A stretch of DNA of 64,000 nt, taken from positions 1-64,000 of the forward strand of contig NZ_JAVRHZ010000001.1 of assembly GCF_031846325.1 (NCBI RefSeq), read 5' to 3'. The stretch's first letter is position 1, and the number at the start of each line of letters is the position of its first letter. Made by a program: the position numbers and the translations under genes. Of the stretch, positions 19,104-28,747 are shown piece after piece. The stretch comes from Patiriisocius_A hiemis (GTDB taxonomy: Bacteria; Bacteroidota; Bacteroidia; Flavobacteriales; Flavobacteriaceae). The notes under the pieces were generated by a model that ran no database searches, was not told the origin of the DNA, and saw only the letters and a program-made list of their open reading frames with translations.

Positions 19104-22075
19104 TTTGTAGGTAGTATAGCTGTTATATTTGTTCCCTTTGTGGGTTTACTATTAATTTGTAATGTTCCACCTAAGATACGTATTCTTTCAGAAAGTGTTT
19201 TTAAACCTAAACTATTTTGACTGGTCTTGTTTGTAACATCAAAACCTGCACCATTATCTTTAATTGAAATCGCTATATGCTTGTTTTTATTTTTAATTAT
19301 AACTTCAACAGATGTAGCTTTCGAGTGTTTAACTATATTATTTAAGCATTCTTGAATAAACCTGTATAGGTTTACTGTTTCTTTTTCGGTAAATATTTGA
19401 TCTATATCTTCAATCTCAGTAGAAAATAAAATAGTAGTTTCTTCATCTATATCATACACTAATTGCTCTATACTAGTTGTAAGTCCTAGCTGTTTAAGAA
19501 CTGCGGGGTATAAATCTCTGGAGATACTCCTTACTTCTTCTAATGCATTATTTGTAAGTAATGCAAGTTCCTCTTGGTCATAATTTTGTGCTTTCTTTTT
19601 TATTAACGTTAATTGCTGCCCAACACTATCATGTAAGTCTTTTGCTATTCTGGTTCTTTCTTTTTCTTGGGACTCTAATAAATTTTCAGAAAATGTCTCT
19701 TGTAATTGTTGTTTTAGCTTTGCTTGTTTAAGTAAATATGTAAGCATTGATATAATTAAGACTAAAATTAAGAGATAAAACCACCATGTTTTATAGAAAA
19801 AATTTTTAGAAATTATTGTTAGGTTGATGGACTCACCAATTTTTTTCCCTGAAAAGTTTAAAGCATCAATTTCTAATGTATACTTGCCTGGCGCAAAGTT
19901 TGGAAATCTTATCACTTGGGAAGAACCATTATTAATCCAATCTTCGTTATTAAGCTTATATCTATAGTTATGTTGCCTGTCTTCTGTATTGTTGGTTAAA
20001 GTAAACTCCAGCTCTAATTCTTTAAATTCTGCTGGCAGCACTATAGTTTTGTTTAACTTTTCTCTGTTATATATAGATACTACTTTATTCAGTTTTTTAC
20101 TAAAACTTCTTGTCTTAAGTAGTACTAATTTTGATACATTTTTTTTAGGTTCTAATTCTTCAGGTCTAAAATAGTTTAGCCCACTAATTGTTCCTACTAA
20201 AAAACCATCTCCGGTATCTAAGGCACTATATCTATTGGTTTCGTTATGAGAAAGACCATCTTTTGTAGAATACCGTGTTTCTTCTTTGCTTTTAATATTA
20301 TATGAAACAATGCCATTAAAAGTATTAATCCACCAAGTGTCACTTTTAAAAAGAATAGTGGCTATCCCAGCATTTAGTTTATCGCTATAAATTAAAGTAA
20401 AGTCATTGGTTTTTTTATTGTATTGAAATATTTTTCCACTTCTTGAACCAATTAAATAACCATACTCTGGATGGTGTTCTATTGCTAACATGTACGAATC
20501 ATCAAATATGTTTTTCCCAAAAAACTGACTTTCTTGAGTATCAAAATTGTACGTTAAAACTCCTTTATCTGTAGCACCAACAAGAAAGTTGTTTTTTAAC
20601 TCTATATCATGGATATATAAAGAATCTGTAGTGAGTATTTTAGTATGCTTCTTTGTTGTTTTGTTAAACCTCATAAGTGCATATCCACGGGTTCCATAAA
20701 TTAATTCATTGTTGTTTAATTCAGCTAAGCAAGAAGGTGGGAAATGTCTATGTAAACTATTTTTATTCTCCTCTGTATCTATTTCTAATATATTGCTTCC
20801 AGCATTACTCCATAGTTTATTGTTTTCAAAAAAGATTGATCTGGAAGAGTTAGGTATTTCTTCAACACCATTAACATATATTTTATAGGGGAGTATTTCT
20901 TTTTTTTCTAAGTTTAGTGTGTACCACCCCTTATTTTCGGTAGCAACTAGGTAATTATCATCAAATTTTGAGATAGCTCGTATAGCAATTTCAGGCAAGA
21001 ATGTTTCAATTTTAGTTGAAGATAATCCTATATGATGTAGTTCGTTTTTAGAGTTTCCAATAAAGATATCTCTAGAATTATTTTTTGTAATTAGTTCTAA
21101 CGGGCTATTAATTTCAAAAATTTCTTCTGAAAAAATGGTTTCAATATTAGTTGTGTTTTTAAATTCAAAAAGACTTACATTTTTACCTTTTACAGTTGCA
21201 ATAATTGGTTTGTCTGGCTTATTTTGAATTATCTTTAGATTATTACTTTCAAAAGAAGGGGTAAGTGTCCTTACAGGATCTAACGTTCTATTTTTTTTGT
21301 TTACAAAGTGTAATTTAGAATTGTTTCTAAATAAGAAAAAAGAAGTGTCATTTTTAGTAAAGACTTCATCTATAATTATTTTTTCTAAGAGTTTAGTTTT
21401 TTTGTTTTCAAGCCTAAAGGGAAGTTCATTAAGTATTTCTCCTTCCCAGCTTACAAATGTTACTGGAAAGTTATCATCACTTATTATAAAATATTCTTCA
21501 AAAGGTAAAAACTGGGTTGATTCTTCTATGAGATATTTTGAAGTGTTTTTCGTAAATGACACTAAAGGGTTTAGCTCTAAACCATCTGTAATTTTGTTAA
21601 TGGTAATTAGCTTTTTTTCTTGTGTAAGTAAATAGTAAGCTTTATTGTAAAAAAAGATGTTTGAAAAATAAATATCCTTTGCTTCAAGTTCTCTAAATAA
21701 TGGCTTAAATACTAAAGTGAAAGGGTTAAATAAAAAGATTTGGTCTCCTGCATGCACAAAGAAAAGACCGTCCTTTCTTTTTATTATTTGGAAGATAGAA
21801 TTAAGCTCTTTTTTTGAGTTTTTTGGTATGGGTATAGAGTGAAACTTTTTTCCATTAAAACGTTGAATTACAGGTTCTTTTTTAGCTGAAATAATCTCCC
21901 TTAAATCATTGTCAATGCCACCAAGCCATAAAAACCCATCATCATCATACTCCATAGCCTTTATTCTGTCTATTTCTAAACCATCATTTTTGGTAAATAT
22001 TTTATGAGTAAATGTAGATTGCGACTGGGCAATAAGTTTACATAGTAGAAAAATTATAAGAAAAGATTTTCTCAA
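19100..22075 (-). CDS. beta-propeller sensor histidine kinase (Reg_prop/Y_Y_Y type)
   Basis: The 991-aa protein starts at a TTG codon, directly followed by a signal-peptide-like sequence (RKSFLIIFLLCKLIA); no in-frame ATG fits better. A periplasmic beta-propeller of ~14 blades follows (about 25-640), then a Y_Y_Y beta-sandwich (about 665-735; YRYKLNNEDWINNG, APGKYTLEI), a transmembrane segment (about 742-762), a short coiled coil, a HisKA_3 dimerisation domain with phospho-acceptor H815 (KDLHDSVGQQLT), and a HATPase_c domain (QECLNNIVKHSKA, DNGAGFD, GLKTLSERI). Unlike hybrid SusR-like kinases it has no receiver of its own; the partner regulator is the next gene (4-bp overlap). The signal sensed is unknown. 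Confidence 0.92.
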   Translation of the reverse strand: MRKSFLIIFLLCKLIAQSQSTFTHKIFTKNDGLEIDRIKAMEYDDDGFLWLGGIDNDLREIISAKKEPVIQRFNGKKFHSIPIPKNSKKELNSIFQIIKRKDGLFFVHAGDQIFLFNPFTLVFKPLFRELEAKDIYFSNIFFYNKAYYLLTQEKKLITINKITDGLELNPLVSFTKNTSKYLIEESTQFLPFEEYFIISDDNFPVTFVSWEGEILNELPFRLENKKTKLLEKIIIDEVFTKNDTSFFLFRNNSKLHFVNKKNRTLDPVRTLTPSFESNNLKIIQNKPDKPIIATVKGKNVSLFEFKNTTNIETIFSEEIFEINSPLELITKNNSRDIFIGNSKNELHHIGLSSTKIETFLPEIAIRAISKFDDNYLVATENKGWYTLNLEKKEILPYKIYVNGVEEIPNSSRSIFFENNKLWSNAGSNILEIDTEENKNSLHRHFPPSCLAELNNNELIYGTRGYALMRFNKTTKKHTKILTTDSLYIHDIELKNNFLVGATDKGVLTYNFDTQESQFFGKNIFDDSYMLAIEHHPEYGYLIGSRSGKIFQYNKKTNDFTLIYSDKLNAGIATILFKSDTWWINTFNGIVSYNIKSKEETRYSTKDGLSHNETNRYSALDTGDGFLVGTISGLNYFRPEELEPKKNVSKLVLLKTRSFSKKLNKVVSIYNREKLNKTIVLPAEFKELELEFTLTNNTEDRQHNYRYKLNNEDWINNGSSQVIRFPNFAPGKYTLEIDALNFSGKKIGESINLTIISKNFFYKTWWFYLLILVLIISMLTYLLKQAKLKQQLQETFSENLLESQEKERTRIAKDLHDSVGQQLTLIKKKAQNYDQEELALLTNNALEEVRSISRDLYPAVLKQLGLTTSIEQLVYDIDEETTILFSTEIEDIDQIFTEKETVNLYRFIQECLNNIVKHSKATSVEVIIKNKNKHIAISIKDNGAGFDVTNKTSQNSLGLKTLSERIRILGGTLQINSKPTKGTNITAILPTK

Positions 22076-22086
22076 CTTTTTTTCTT

Positions 22087-22094
22087 GAAAGATA
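22087..22094 (-). promoter_or_regulatory. candidate -7 element of the kinase-regulator operon
   Basis: The minus strand reads TATCTTTC here, 7 of 8 to TAnnTTTG, about 12 bases before the TTG start codon. This supports a very short leader and the TTG start. Confidence 0.4.
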
Positions 22095-22109
22095 GGTAAT
22101 TGATATAAA

Positions 22110-22147
22110 AATAAAAACCCTCTAGCATGATAACTAAAGGGCTTTTA
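22110..22147 (-). terminator. terminator of the second giant T9SS cargo gene
   Basis: On the minus strand an 8-bp stem (CCCTTTAG / CTAGAGGG, one G-U pair) with an 8-base loop is followed by TTTTTATTTTTA. It separates the giant gene from the kinase operon. Confidence 0.75.
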
Positions 22148-22167
22148 CAACTAAAATTTAAAAATTA

Positions 22168-25100
22168 CTATTCTATAATCAACTGTTTTGTTGTTATACC
22201 TTGTTTTCCTTTAATCACAATCAAGTAGGTTGCACTTTGCAGTAGCGATACATCGATGTTTCTTTCAGTACCCATATCCATAAGTTTGATAGTGTTTACT
22301 AATCGTCCCATAAGATCATAGATAGCTACTTCCTGTAATTCTAAATTATTAGGATTACTTAAAGTTACCATATCACTTGCAGGGTTAGGATATAAACTTA
22401 AACTAGTAAAGTTAGTATCCTCCACACCCAAGATAGGGTTAACAGTAAGCTCAAAGATATAATCTGTTTCATTGCCTAAATCATCCATAGCCGTTAAAGT
22501 AATATCGTACACTCCAACTCCTAATGGAGTACCCGGAGCTGGATCTTGTGCAATAACAATAGGTAATAAAGGATCACTACAGTTGTCTGATGCTGCTACA
22601 CCTACTGTAAAGTCTTCTAAGGTATAAATACCATTAGGCTCTGGATCTCTAGAAGTATCTTCTGGAAGTGTTCCTTGGTCAAATACAGGACCAAGACTAT
22701 CCTCAATAGTAAGTGTTGTTTCACAAGACGCTATATTACCATTTGCATCCACAGCAAATACAGTAACAGTTATCGTACTACCAACATCACTACAGTCTAA
22801 AGTACCCGCATTGGTAGCTAAACTATCAATAGTACAGTTGTCTAAAGGATTGGTTTGGTCTAATAGTATTAACGGATCTACCGTAGCCGTTCCATCAGGT
22901 CCTATAGTAATAGTCGCTGGCTGACATACTAAAGTAGGTGCAATAGTGTCTTCTACAGTTACTGTAGCAGTACATGTACTACTATTTCCATTGACATCAG
23001 TTACAGTAAGTACCACATCGTTAGCACCCACATTAGAACAGTCAAAAGTGTCAATATCTACAGTAAGTGTATCAATACCACAAGCATCACTACTTCCACC
23101 ATCTACATCACTAGGCACAATACTAACCATCCCATTAGCATCAAGTTGAACGGTGATGTTTTGACAAATAGCTAGAGGAGCAGTTGTATCTTCTACCGTT
23201 ACAACGGCAGTACAGGTGTTTACATTTCCATTGACATCAGTTACAGTAAGCACCACATTATTAGGTCCTACATTAGAACAATCAAAAGTATCAATGTCAA
23301 TCGATAAGGTATCTATTGCACAGTTGTCTGTACTTCCACCATCTACATCACTAGCCATAATACTAGCAGCACCAAACTCATCTAAAGCAACTGTGATGTC
23401 TTGACATACCGCAGCAGGTAGTTCATCATCAGTAACAGTTACATTAAAGGTACACACCGTACTATTTCCACCAGCATCAGTAGCTGTAAAGGCAACAACC
23501 GTAGTTCCTACAGGGAAGCTAGTTCCACTTAGAGGGCCATCGGTTTGCGTAACAGTAACATTACAGTTATCAAGAGCTACCGCAGGTCCAAAGCTTACAG
23601 TTGCATCACACATTCCTGCATCTGCACTTACAGTAATATCTGCAGGACATGAAATTGTAGGAGGAGTATCATCAACTACCGTTACAATAGCTCCACAAAC
23701 ATTAGCATTTCCATTAGCATCGGTTACAGTTAGAGTTACATTGTTAGTTCCTATATCATCACAAGTAAAAGTATCTGGAAATACAAACAGGCTAGGAGCA
23801 GGGTCACAATTGTCTGTACTACCTCCATCAATTTCAGAAGGGTTTAAGACATACATTCCGTTTTCATCTAAAGAAACAGTAATGTCCATACATACAGGAG
23901 TAGGGGGTGTAGTGTCTACAACCTCAATAACTTGGTCACAACTAGAAGCGTTTCCGTTGGCATCTGTAGCCGTCCATGTTCTTGTAATAGTTGAATTACT
24001 TCCAACACCTGCTACTACAACATCAGTAAAGGTGATTACAGGAGCAGTATCACAATTGTCTGTTGCAGTTGCCATTCCTGTATTAGCTGGGCTAGGGTCA
24101 TCGTCACATTCAATAGTAAGATCTGCTGGGCAGATAATTACTGGTGGAGTTGAATCTACAACCTCAATAATTTGGTCACAGTTAGAAGCGTTTCCGTTAG
24201 CATCTGTAGCTGTCCATGTTCTTGTAATGGTTGAATTGTTTCCAATTCCTGGTGTTACAACATCATTAAATGTAATTAAAGGAGCAGCGTCACAGTTATC
24301 TATGGCTGTAGCCATTCCTGTATCTGCTGGGTCTGTACTCTCATCACACTCAACAGTAATATCTGCTGGGCAGGTAATTGCTGGTGGTGTTGTATCTACA
24401 ACTTCAATTGTTTGTACACATGAAGTTGACATGTTTCCACATGTATCGGTTGCAGTCCATGTTCTTGTTATAGTTGAATTGTTTCCAGCGCCTGCTACTA
24501 TAGTATCACTAAAAGTAACTGATGGATTATTATCACAGTTATCTGTAGCAGTCGCCATTCCTGTATCTGCTGGGTCAGTACTCTCATCACATTGAACAGT
24601 AACATCTGCTGGACATGTTATTACTGGTGCAGTATCATCTATAATTGTAAAGGTTTGCATACATTCTACCATATTACCGTCTTCATCTTGAATAAAGTAT
24701 GTTCTTTGAACAATAAGTGGATCACCTGGACATGCAGAATTTCCTGGAATAATTGTTAAAGCAGACAATATTACATCACCACAAGACTCTACAATTATTG
24801 GTAAACTAAAATCTACTGATGGTAAGTCTGATCTACAAGAAAGGTTTTGATCTGTAATATTTGAACAATCTACTATAAGTTCACAACATACAGGATCAAC
24901 AAAAATAGTATCTGTATCACTATTAGTACAGCCATTTGCATCTGTAAATGTGTACGTAACTGGAATATTACCGCCAGCTGGAGCTGAAGCAGTTGGGTCA
25001 AAACTAAATGTCATCCCATTTCCGTCATCTGTAACACCAGTACCACTATACACACCGCCTGTTGGCATTCCACCAGATAACCCTGTTACTACAGCGTCTT

Positions 25101-28100
25101 CTACACACACATCAGGGTCAGGAGCTGTAAAGGTTACTGTTGGTAACGCAAATACTTCTACATCATCATTAGCACTATTAGTACATCCGTTAGGGTCTGT
25201 ATATGTATATGTAATTGTATGTGTTCCAATACCTGCAGCAGCAGGGTCAAAGCTATATGTCATTCCGTTTCCATCATCTGTAACACCTGTACCGCTATAA
25301 ACTCCTCCTGTAGGTGTTCCTCCACCAAGACCAGCTTGTACTCCCGCATCTATACATAGGTCTGCAGGAGCTGTAAAGGTTACTGTTGGTAATGCAAATA
25401 CTTCCACATTGTCATTAGCACTATTAGTACATCCATTAGAATTTGTAAATGTATATGTAATTGTATGTGTGCCAACACCTGCAGCGGCAGGGTCAAAACT
25501 ATAGGTCATTCCATTTCCATCATCTGTTACTCCAGGTCCGCTATATACCCCACCAGTTGGTGTTCCTCCACCAAGACTAGTTTGTACTCCATCATCTATA
25601 CAGAGATCTGCAAGAGCTGTAAATGTTACAACAGGTAATGCAAATACTTCTACATCGTCATTAGCACTATTAGTACATCCGTTAGGGTCTGTATATGTAT
25701 ATGTAATTGTATGTGTTCCAACACCAGCGGCAGCAGGGTCGAAGCTATAAGTCATTCCATTTCCATCATCTGTAACTCCAGGTCCGCTATATACCCCACC
25801 AGTTGGTGTTCCTCCACCAAGTCCAGCTTGTACTCCATCATTTACACAAAGATCCGCTAGTGCTGTAAAAGATACTGCTGGTAATGCAAAAACCTCCACA
25901 TCATCATTAGCACTATTAGTACATCCGTTAGGGTCTGTATATGTATATGTAATTGTATGTGTTCCAACACCAGCAGCAGCAGGGTCGAAGCTATAGGTCA
26001 TTCCATTTCCATCATCTGTAACTCCAGTTCCACTATATACCCCACCAGTTGGTGTTCCTCCACCGAGTCCAGCTTGTACTCCGTCATCTATACATAAATC
26101 TGCTAGTGCTGTAAAGCTTACTGTTGGTAATGCAAATACTTCTACATCATCTGTTGCAGATTCTCCTCCTTGTGTATACGTAAGTGTGTGTGTTCCAACA
26201 CCTGCAGCAGCAGGGTCGAAGCTATAAGTCATTCCATTTCCGTCATCTGTTACGCCAGGTCCGCTATAAACACCACCTGTTGGTGTTGCACCACCAAGTC
26301 CAGTTTGTACTCCATCATCTATACATAAATCTGCTAGTGCTGTAAAAAGTACTGGAGGTTCCTGACAAAATTTAAAGTTATCAACAGCTATATATTGAAA
26401 AGAACCACCAATTGTAAGTTCAATTTCGTCAATATCGTCCATAGACCAATCAAAACCACCTTCTGTAGCAAAATCCCAAAGGTAGAATCCTTGTGTACTT
26501 CCAAAAGTAGTAGGAAAACCTGAAGATTTAGTTACTGAAAATACTTCTACACCATCCAAAAGACCTCTCACCTGTAAAGTTCCATTATCCGTTGGGTTGT
26601 CCCCATTGAGTATTGAGGAAACATAAATCTCCATACTAGACATTTTGACATCTTGCGTATCTGAAATTTCAATAATGTTTACATCACCGGTAGCTTGGCT
26701 TGTTAAGTTGTCTAAATATCTATCAGACCCACCTGCACCGGCGCCAATAAATTCATCTACACTAAAACCTGCTCCTTGAGTTGTCCATGGAACAATGTCT
26801 GTAGTCCAAGTAAAATCGCCATCTGCTAAACCTTCAAAAGTTTCTACATTACAAATGGATACAATAAAACGCTCTCCTTCTATAAAAGGATCTGGAGGCG
26901 TATTTCCATCTCCATCTTCGATGTTTGTCCCAGCATTTAAATCTAGCCTAAGACTTCCTTCTCCAGAAATACCATTAATAGCGACATTATAGGTGTTTCC
27001 TGTTCCAGTAATTCCTGAGATAGTTCCCATTGCTGTTCCAGCAATATCTAGAGAAAAATCGTCTACTGAAACATTAACTGCATTTTCATTAAATATTACT
27101 TCAAAATTAACAGAAGCTGAATTTGCTGGTGGATTTCCAATAAGGTTTATGCTTTGTACAATAGGTGGAGATGCAGTATTTACTTCTTCACAATGTTCAA
27201 AGTCATCTATAGCTAGATAAACAAAAGAGCCTCCTAATGTAATTCGTAATTCATCAATATTAGTCAAGCCGTCTGCTCCAAAATCATAAAAGAAAAACCC
27301 ATTATTTGTAGAAAAATCTGTTGGGAAACCTGTATTTTTTTGAATAGTATATAAGGTGCTTCCAGAAAGTCTTCCCTCAAAAGTTATATCTCCATCATTT
27401 GTTGGATTAGGTAGTCCATTATTTCCAGATGATAAATACGCAAAAAGGCCTTCTACGTTAAATAATTCTGTACCAACTGTAGTAATTGAATATACTTTAC
27501 CTATACCTTGGTCTGAGGTGTTAGATAGAAATTTGTCTGAAGGTCCGACACCTCCATTAGTAAACACTTCAACTTCTAAATCATTTGTTCCTGTTGCTGT
27601 TGTAAAGTCTATACCATTACTAGAAAATTGAACATCTCCAGCTGTAAAGGATTCAAAAGTTTCAGCAAAACATCTGGAAACAGTATGGTTTTGACCTGCC
27701 GTAAAAGCAGGCGGTCCTGAGTTTCCTAAATCATCTGCAATATCTGTACCTGCATTAAGGTCAATACTAATAGTTCCTTCTCCAGAAATACCATTAACTG
27801 TAACGGTAATTGAAGTGCCAGAACTAGCAGAAACAGAAGCTATTGTTCCAAAGGTTCCAACAGTATCTAATGAGAAATCATCGGTACTTACATTATTTGC
27901 ATTTTCATTAAAAGTCACTAAAAAGTCAACGCTAGTTGCTGTACTGGCTGGCATACCCACTACTGCTATGCTTTGTACTTCTGGAGGATCTGTATTAAGT
28001 ACTTCATCATCAAATTCAAAATCATCTATTGCAATATATCTAAATGCACCACCTATAATAAATTGAATATTATCAATATTAGTATTTGATTGGTCGCCAA

Positions 28101-28602
28101 CACTAGGTAGATTTGTAAAGTCTACATTAAAAAAACCATTGTCTCCTGAGAAATCAGTTTCATATATAGGGTCTCCAGTATTGTACATTGCAGTATATTC
28201 TACAGTAGTTCCGGTTCTACCAATAATAGTAAGTGTTCCATCATCTGTTGGAAAACTTGCATCTCCAAGAGATGACAAATAAAAATCTACTGCCTGCATT
28301 GTGAAAAAAGTAGTTGGCCCTGCAGTTCTAGTAAATGTATAAGTTTTAGGACCGGCGGCAGCTATTTCAGCAAAATTGTCCATGTATTGGTCTGAGTCTC
28401 CTGAGCCAGCTCCACTTACACCTCCAAAATCATCTACTTGAAAATTTGCTGTATTACTGGTAAAGCTGAAGCCACCTTCTGAAAATGTTTGACTTCCTAC
28501 AGTTTCAGTTTCAAAATCTTCTGTTGTTTGTGACTGAATTTCAGTAGTACTACCAAATAGCATTACGCTAAAAAATAGTATTAAAATGTAATTTTTTTTC
28601 AT
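22168..28602 (-). CDS. giant T9SS-secreted repeat protein 2 (2144 aa, type A sorting tail)
   Basis: After a signal peptide (about 1-24) come three related ~150-residue beta-sandwich modules (each with FxVDxFxGAGxGxSDxYLDN and an FRYIAIDDFEF-type end). The joints between them are two Ig-like units containing SVDFLVTFNENANNVS. Six ~80-residue tandem repeats with GGVYSGPGVTDDGNGMTYSF follow (about 750-1235). Then come a Cys-rich joint, HYR-like modules (ICPADLTIECDD) and the same C-terminal 662 residues as giant protein 1, ending in a class A T9SS sorting domain. It is expected to be displayed on or released from the cell surface as a long fibre; an adhesin role is inferred. It is divergent from the first methyltransferase-like gene. 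Confidence 0.9.
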   Translation of the reverse strand: MKKNYILILFFSVMLFGSTTEIQSQTTEDFETETVGSQTFSEGGFSFTSNTANFQVDDFGGVSGAGSGDSDQYMDNFAEIAAAGPKTYTFTRTAGPTTFFTMQAVDFYLSSLGDASFPTDDGTLTIIGRTGTTVEYTAMYNTGDPIYETDFSGDNGFFNVDFTNLPSVGDQSNTNIDNIQFIIGGAFRYIAIDDFEFDDEVLNTDPPEVQSIAVVGMPASTATSVDFLVTFNENANNVSTDDFSLDTVGTFGTIASVSASSGTSITVTVNGISGEGTISIDLNAGTDIADDLGNSGPPAFTAGQNHTVSRCFAETFESFTAGDVQFSSNGIDFTTATGTNDLEVEVFTNGGVGPSDKFLSNTSDQGIGKVYSITTVGTELFNVEGLFAYLSSGNNGLPNPTNDGDITFEGRLSGSTLYTIQKNTGFPTDFSTNNGFFFYDFGADGLTNIDELRITLGGSFVYLAIDDFEHCEEVNTASPPIVQSINLIGNPPANSASVNFEVIFNENAVNVSVDDFSLDIAGTAMGTISGITGTGNTYNVAINGISGEGSLRLDLNAGTNIEDGDGNTPPDPFIEGERFIVSICNVETFEGLADGDFTWTTDIVPWTTQGAGFSVDEFIGAGAGGSDRYLDNLTSQATGDVNIIEISDTQDVKMSSMEIYVSSILNGDNPTDNGTLQVRGLLDGVEVFSVTKSSGFPTTFGSTQGFYLWDFATEGGFDWSMDDIDEIELTIGGSFQYIAVDNFKFCQEPPVLFTALADLCIDDGVQTGLGGATPTGGVYSGPGVTDDGNGMTYSFDPAAAGVGTHTLTYTQGGESATDDVEVFALPTVSFTALADLCIDDGVQAGLGGGTPTGGVYSGTGVTDDGNGMTYSFDPAAAGVGTHTITYTYTDPNGCTNSANDDVEVFALPAVSFTALADLCVNDGVQAGLGGGTPTGGVYSGPGVTDDGNGMTYSFDPAAAGVGTHTITYTYTDPNGCTNSANDDVEVFALPVVTFTALADLCIDDGVQTSLGGGTPTGGVYSGPGVTDDGNGMTYSFDPAAAGVGTHTITYTFTNSNGCTNSANDNVEVFALPTVTFTAPADLCIDAGVQAGLGGGTPTGGVYSGTGVTDDGNGMTYSFDPAAAGIGTHTITYTYTDPNGCTNSANDDVEVFALPTVTFTAPDPDVCVEDAVVTGLSGGMPTGGVYSGTGVTDDGNGMTFSFDPTASAPAGGNIPVTYTFTDANGCTNSDTDTIFVDPVCCELIVDCSNITDQNLSCRSDLPSVDFSLPIIVESCGDVILSALTIIPGNSACPGDPLIVQRTYFIQDEDGNMVECMQTFTIIDDTAPVITCPADVTVQCDESTDPADTGMATATDNCDNNPSVTFSDTIVAGAGNNSTITRTWTATDTCGNMSTSCVQTIEVVDTTPPAITCPADITVECDESTDPADTGMATAIDNCDAAPLITFNDVVTPGIGNNSTITRTWTATDANGNASNCDQIIEVVDSTPPVIICPADLTIECDDDPSPANTGMATATDNCDTAPVITFTDVVVAGVGSNSTITRTWTATDANGNASSCDQVIEVVDTTPPTPVCMDITVSLDENGMYVLNPSEIDGGSTDNCDPAPSLFVFPDTFTCDDIGTNNVTLTVTDANGNANVCGAIVTVVDDTPPTISCPADITVSADAGMCDATVSFGPAVALDNCNVTVTQTDGPLSGTSFPVGTTVVAFTATDAGGNSTVCTFNVTVTDDELPAAVCQDITVALDEFGAASIMASDVDGGSTDNCAIDTLSIDIDTFDCSNVGPNNVVLTVTDVNGNVNTCTAVVTVEDTTAPLAICQNITVQLDANGMVSIVPSDVDGGSSDACGIDTLTVDIDTFDCSNVGANDVVLTVTDVNGNSSTCTATVTVEDTIAPTLVCQPATITIGPDGTATVDPLILLDQTNPLDNCTIDSLATNAGTLDCSDVGSTITVTVFAVDANGNIASCETTLTIEDSLGPVFDQGTLPEDTSRDPEPNGIYTLEDFTVGVAASDNCSDPLLPIVIAQDPAPGTPLGVGVYDITLTAMDDLGNETDYIFELTVNPILGVEDTNFTSLSLYPNPASDMVTLSNPNNLELQEVAIYDLMGRLVNTIKLMDMGTERNIDVSLLQSATYLIVIKGKQGITTKQLIIE
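22171..24158. repeat. 1,988-bp direct repeat, copy B (shared C-terminal module)
   Basis: This is the second copy of 12629-14616, in the same orientation, with no difference seen. Outside the repeat the two genes differ at once: the stop codon and 3' flank on one side, and the module joint on the other (codon GTA here, ATA in copy A). Confidence 0.93.
24900..26355 (-). repeat. six tandem ~240-bp coding repeats inside giant gene 2
   Basis: The ~80-residue unit (core GGVYSGPGVTDDGNGMTYSF, end NSANDDVEVFALP) recurs six times. Unit boundaries fall near 26340, 26100, 25850, 25605, 25360 and 25110. The first unit is about 15 bp shorter. The four middle copies are very similar at DNA level, so unit number could change by slippage or recombination. 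Confidence 0.85.
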
Positions 28603-28696
28603 GTCAATTTATTTAATTGATTATCAATTTGGTTAGTTTTATTTTAATTGTTGTTATGTTAATTTCAATAATATATTATCATTACTTTATTTTAAA

Positions 28697-28721
28697 TACG
28701 TGATTTTACGTACTTTACGTT
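28697..28721. promoter_or_regulatory. three TACGT-type boxes between giant gene 2 and the methyltransferase-like gene
   Basis: TACGTG at 28697, TACGTA at 28707 and TACGTT at 28716 are 10 and 9 bases apart in the 145-bp divergent gap. This resembles the triplet upstream of giant gene 1. The boxes could serve either divergent gene or both. Confidence 0.45.
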
Positions 28722-28747
28722 CTTATTTCGTTTATTAATTTCCGCAA

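Noticed and set aside
12629..24158. Transposon or IS-related duplication
   Set aside because: No transposase, terminal inverted repeats or target-site duplications at the repeat ends; the repeat edges fall at coding module boundaries.
23741..24595. 284-aa plus-strand ORF opposite giant gene 2
   Set aside because: Antisense to a repeat-rich real gene; the protein is low-complexity, has no start context and mirrors the same ORF at 14199-14720.
24900..26355. CRISPR array
   Set aside because: Repeats are ~240 bp, in frame and protein-coding; no spacers.
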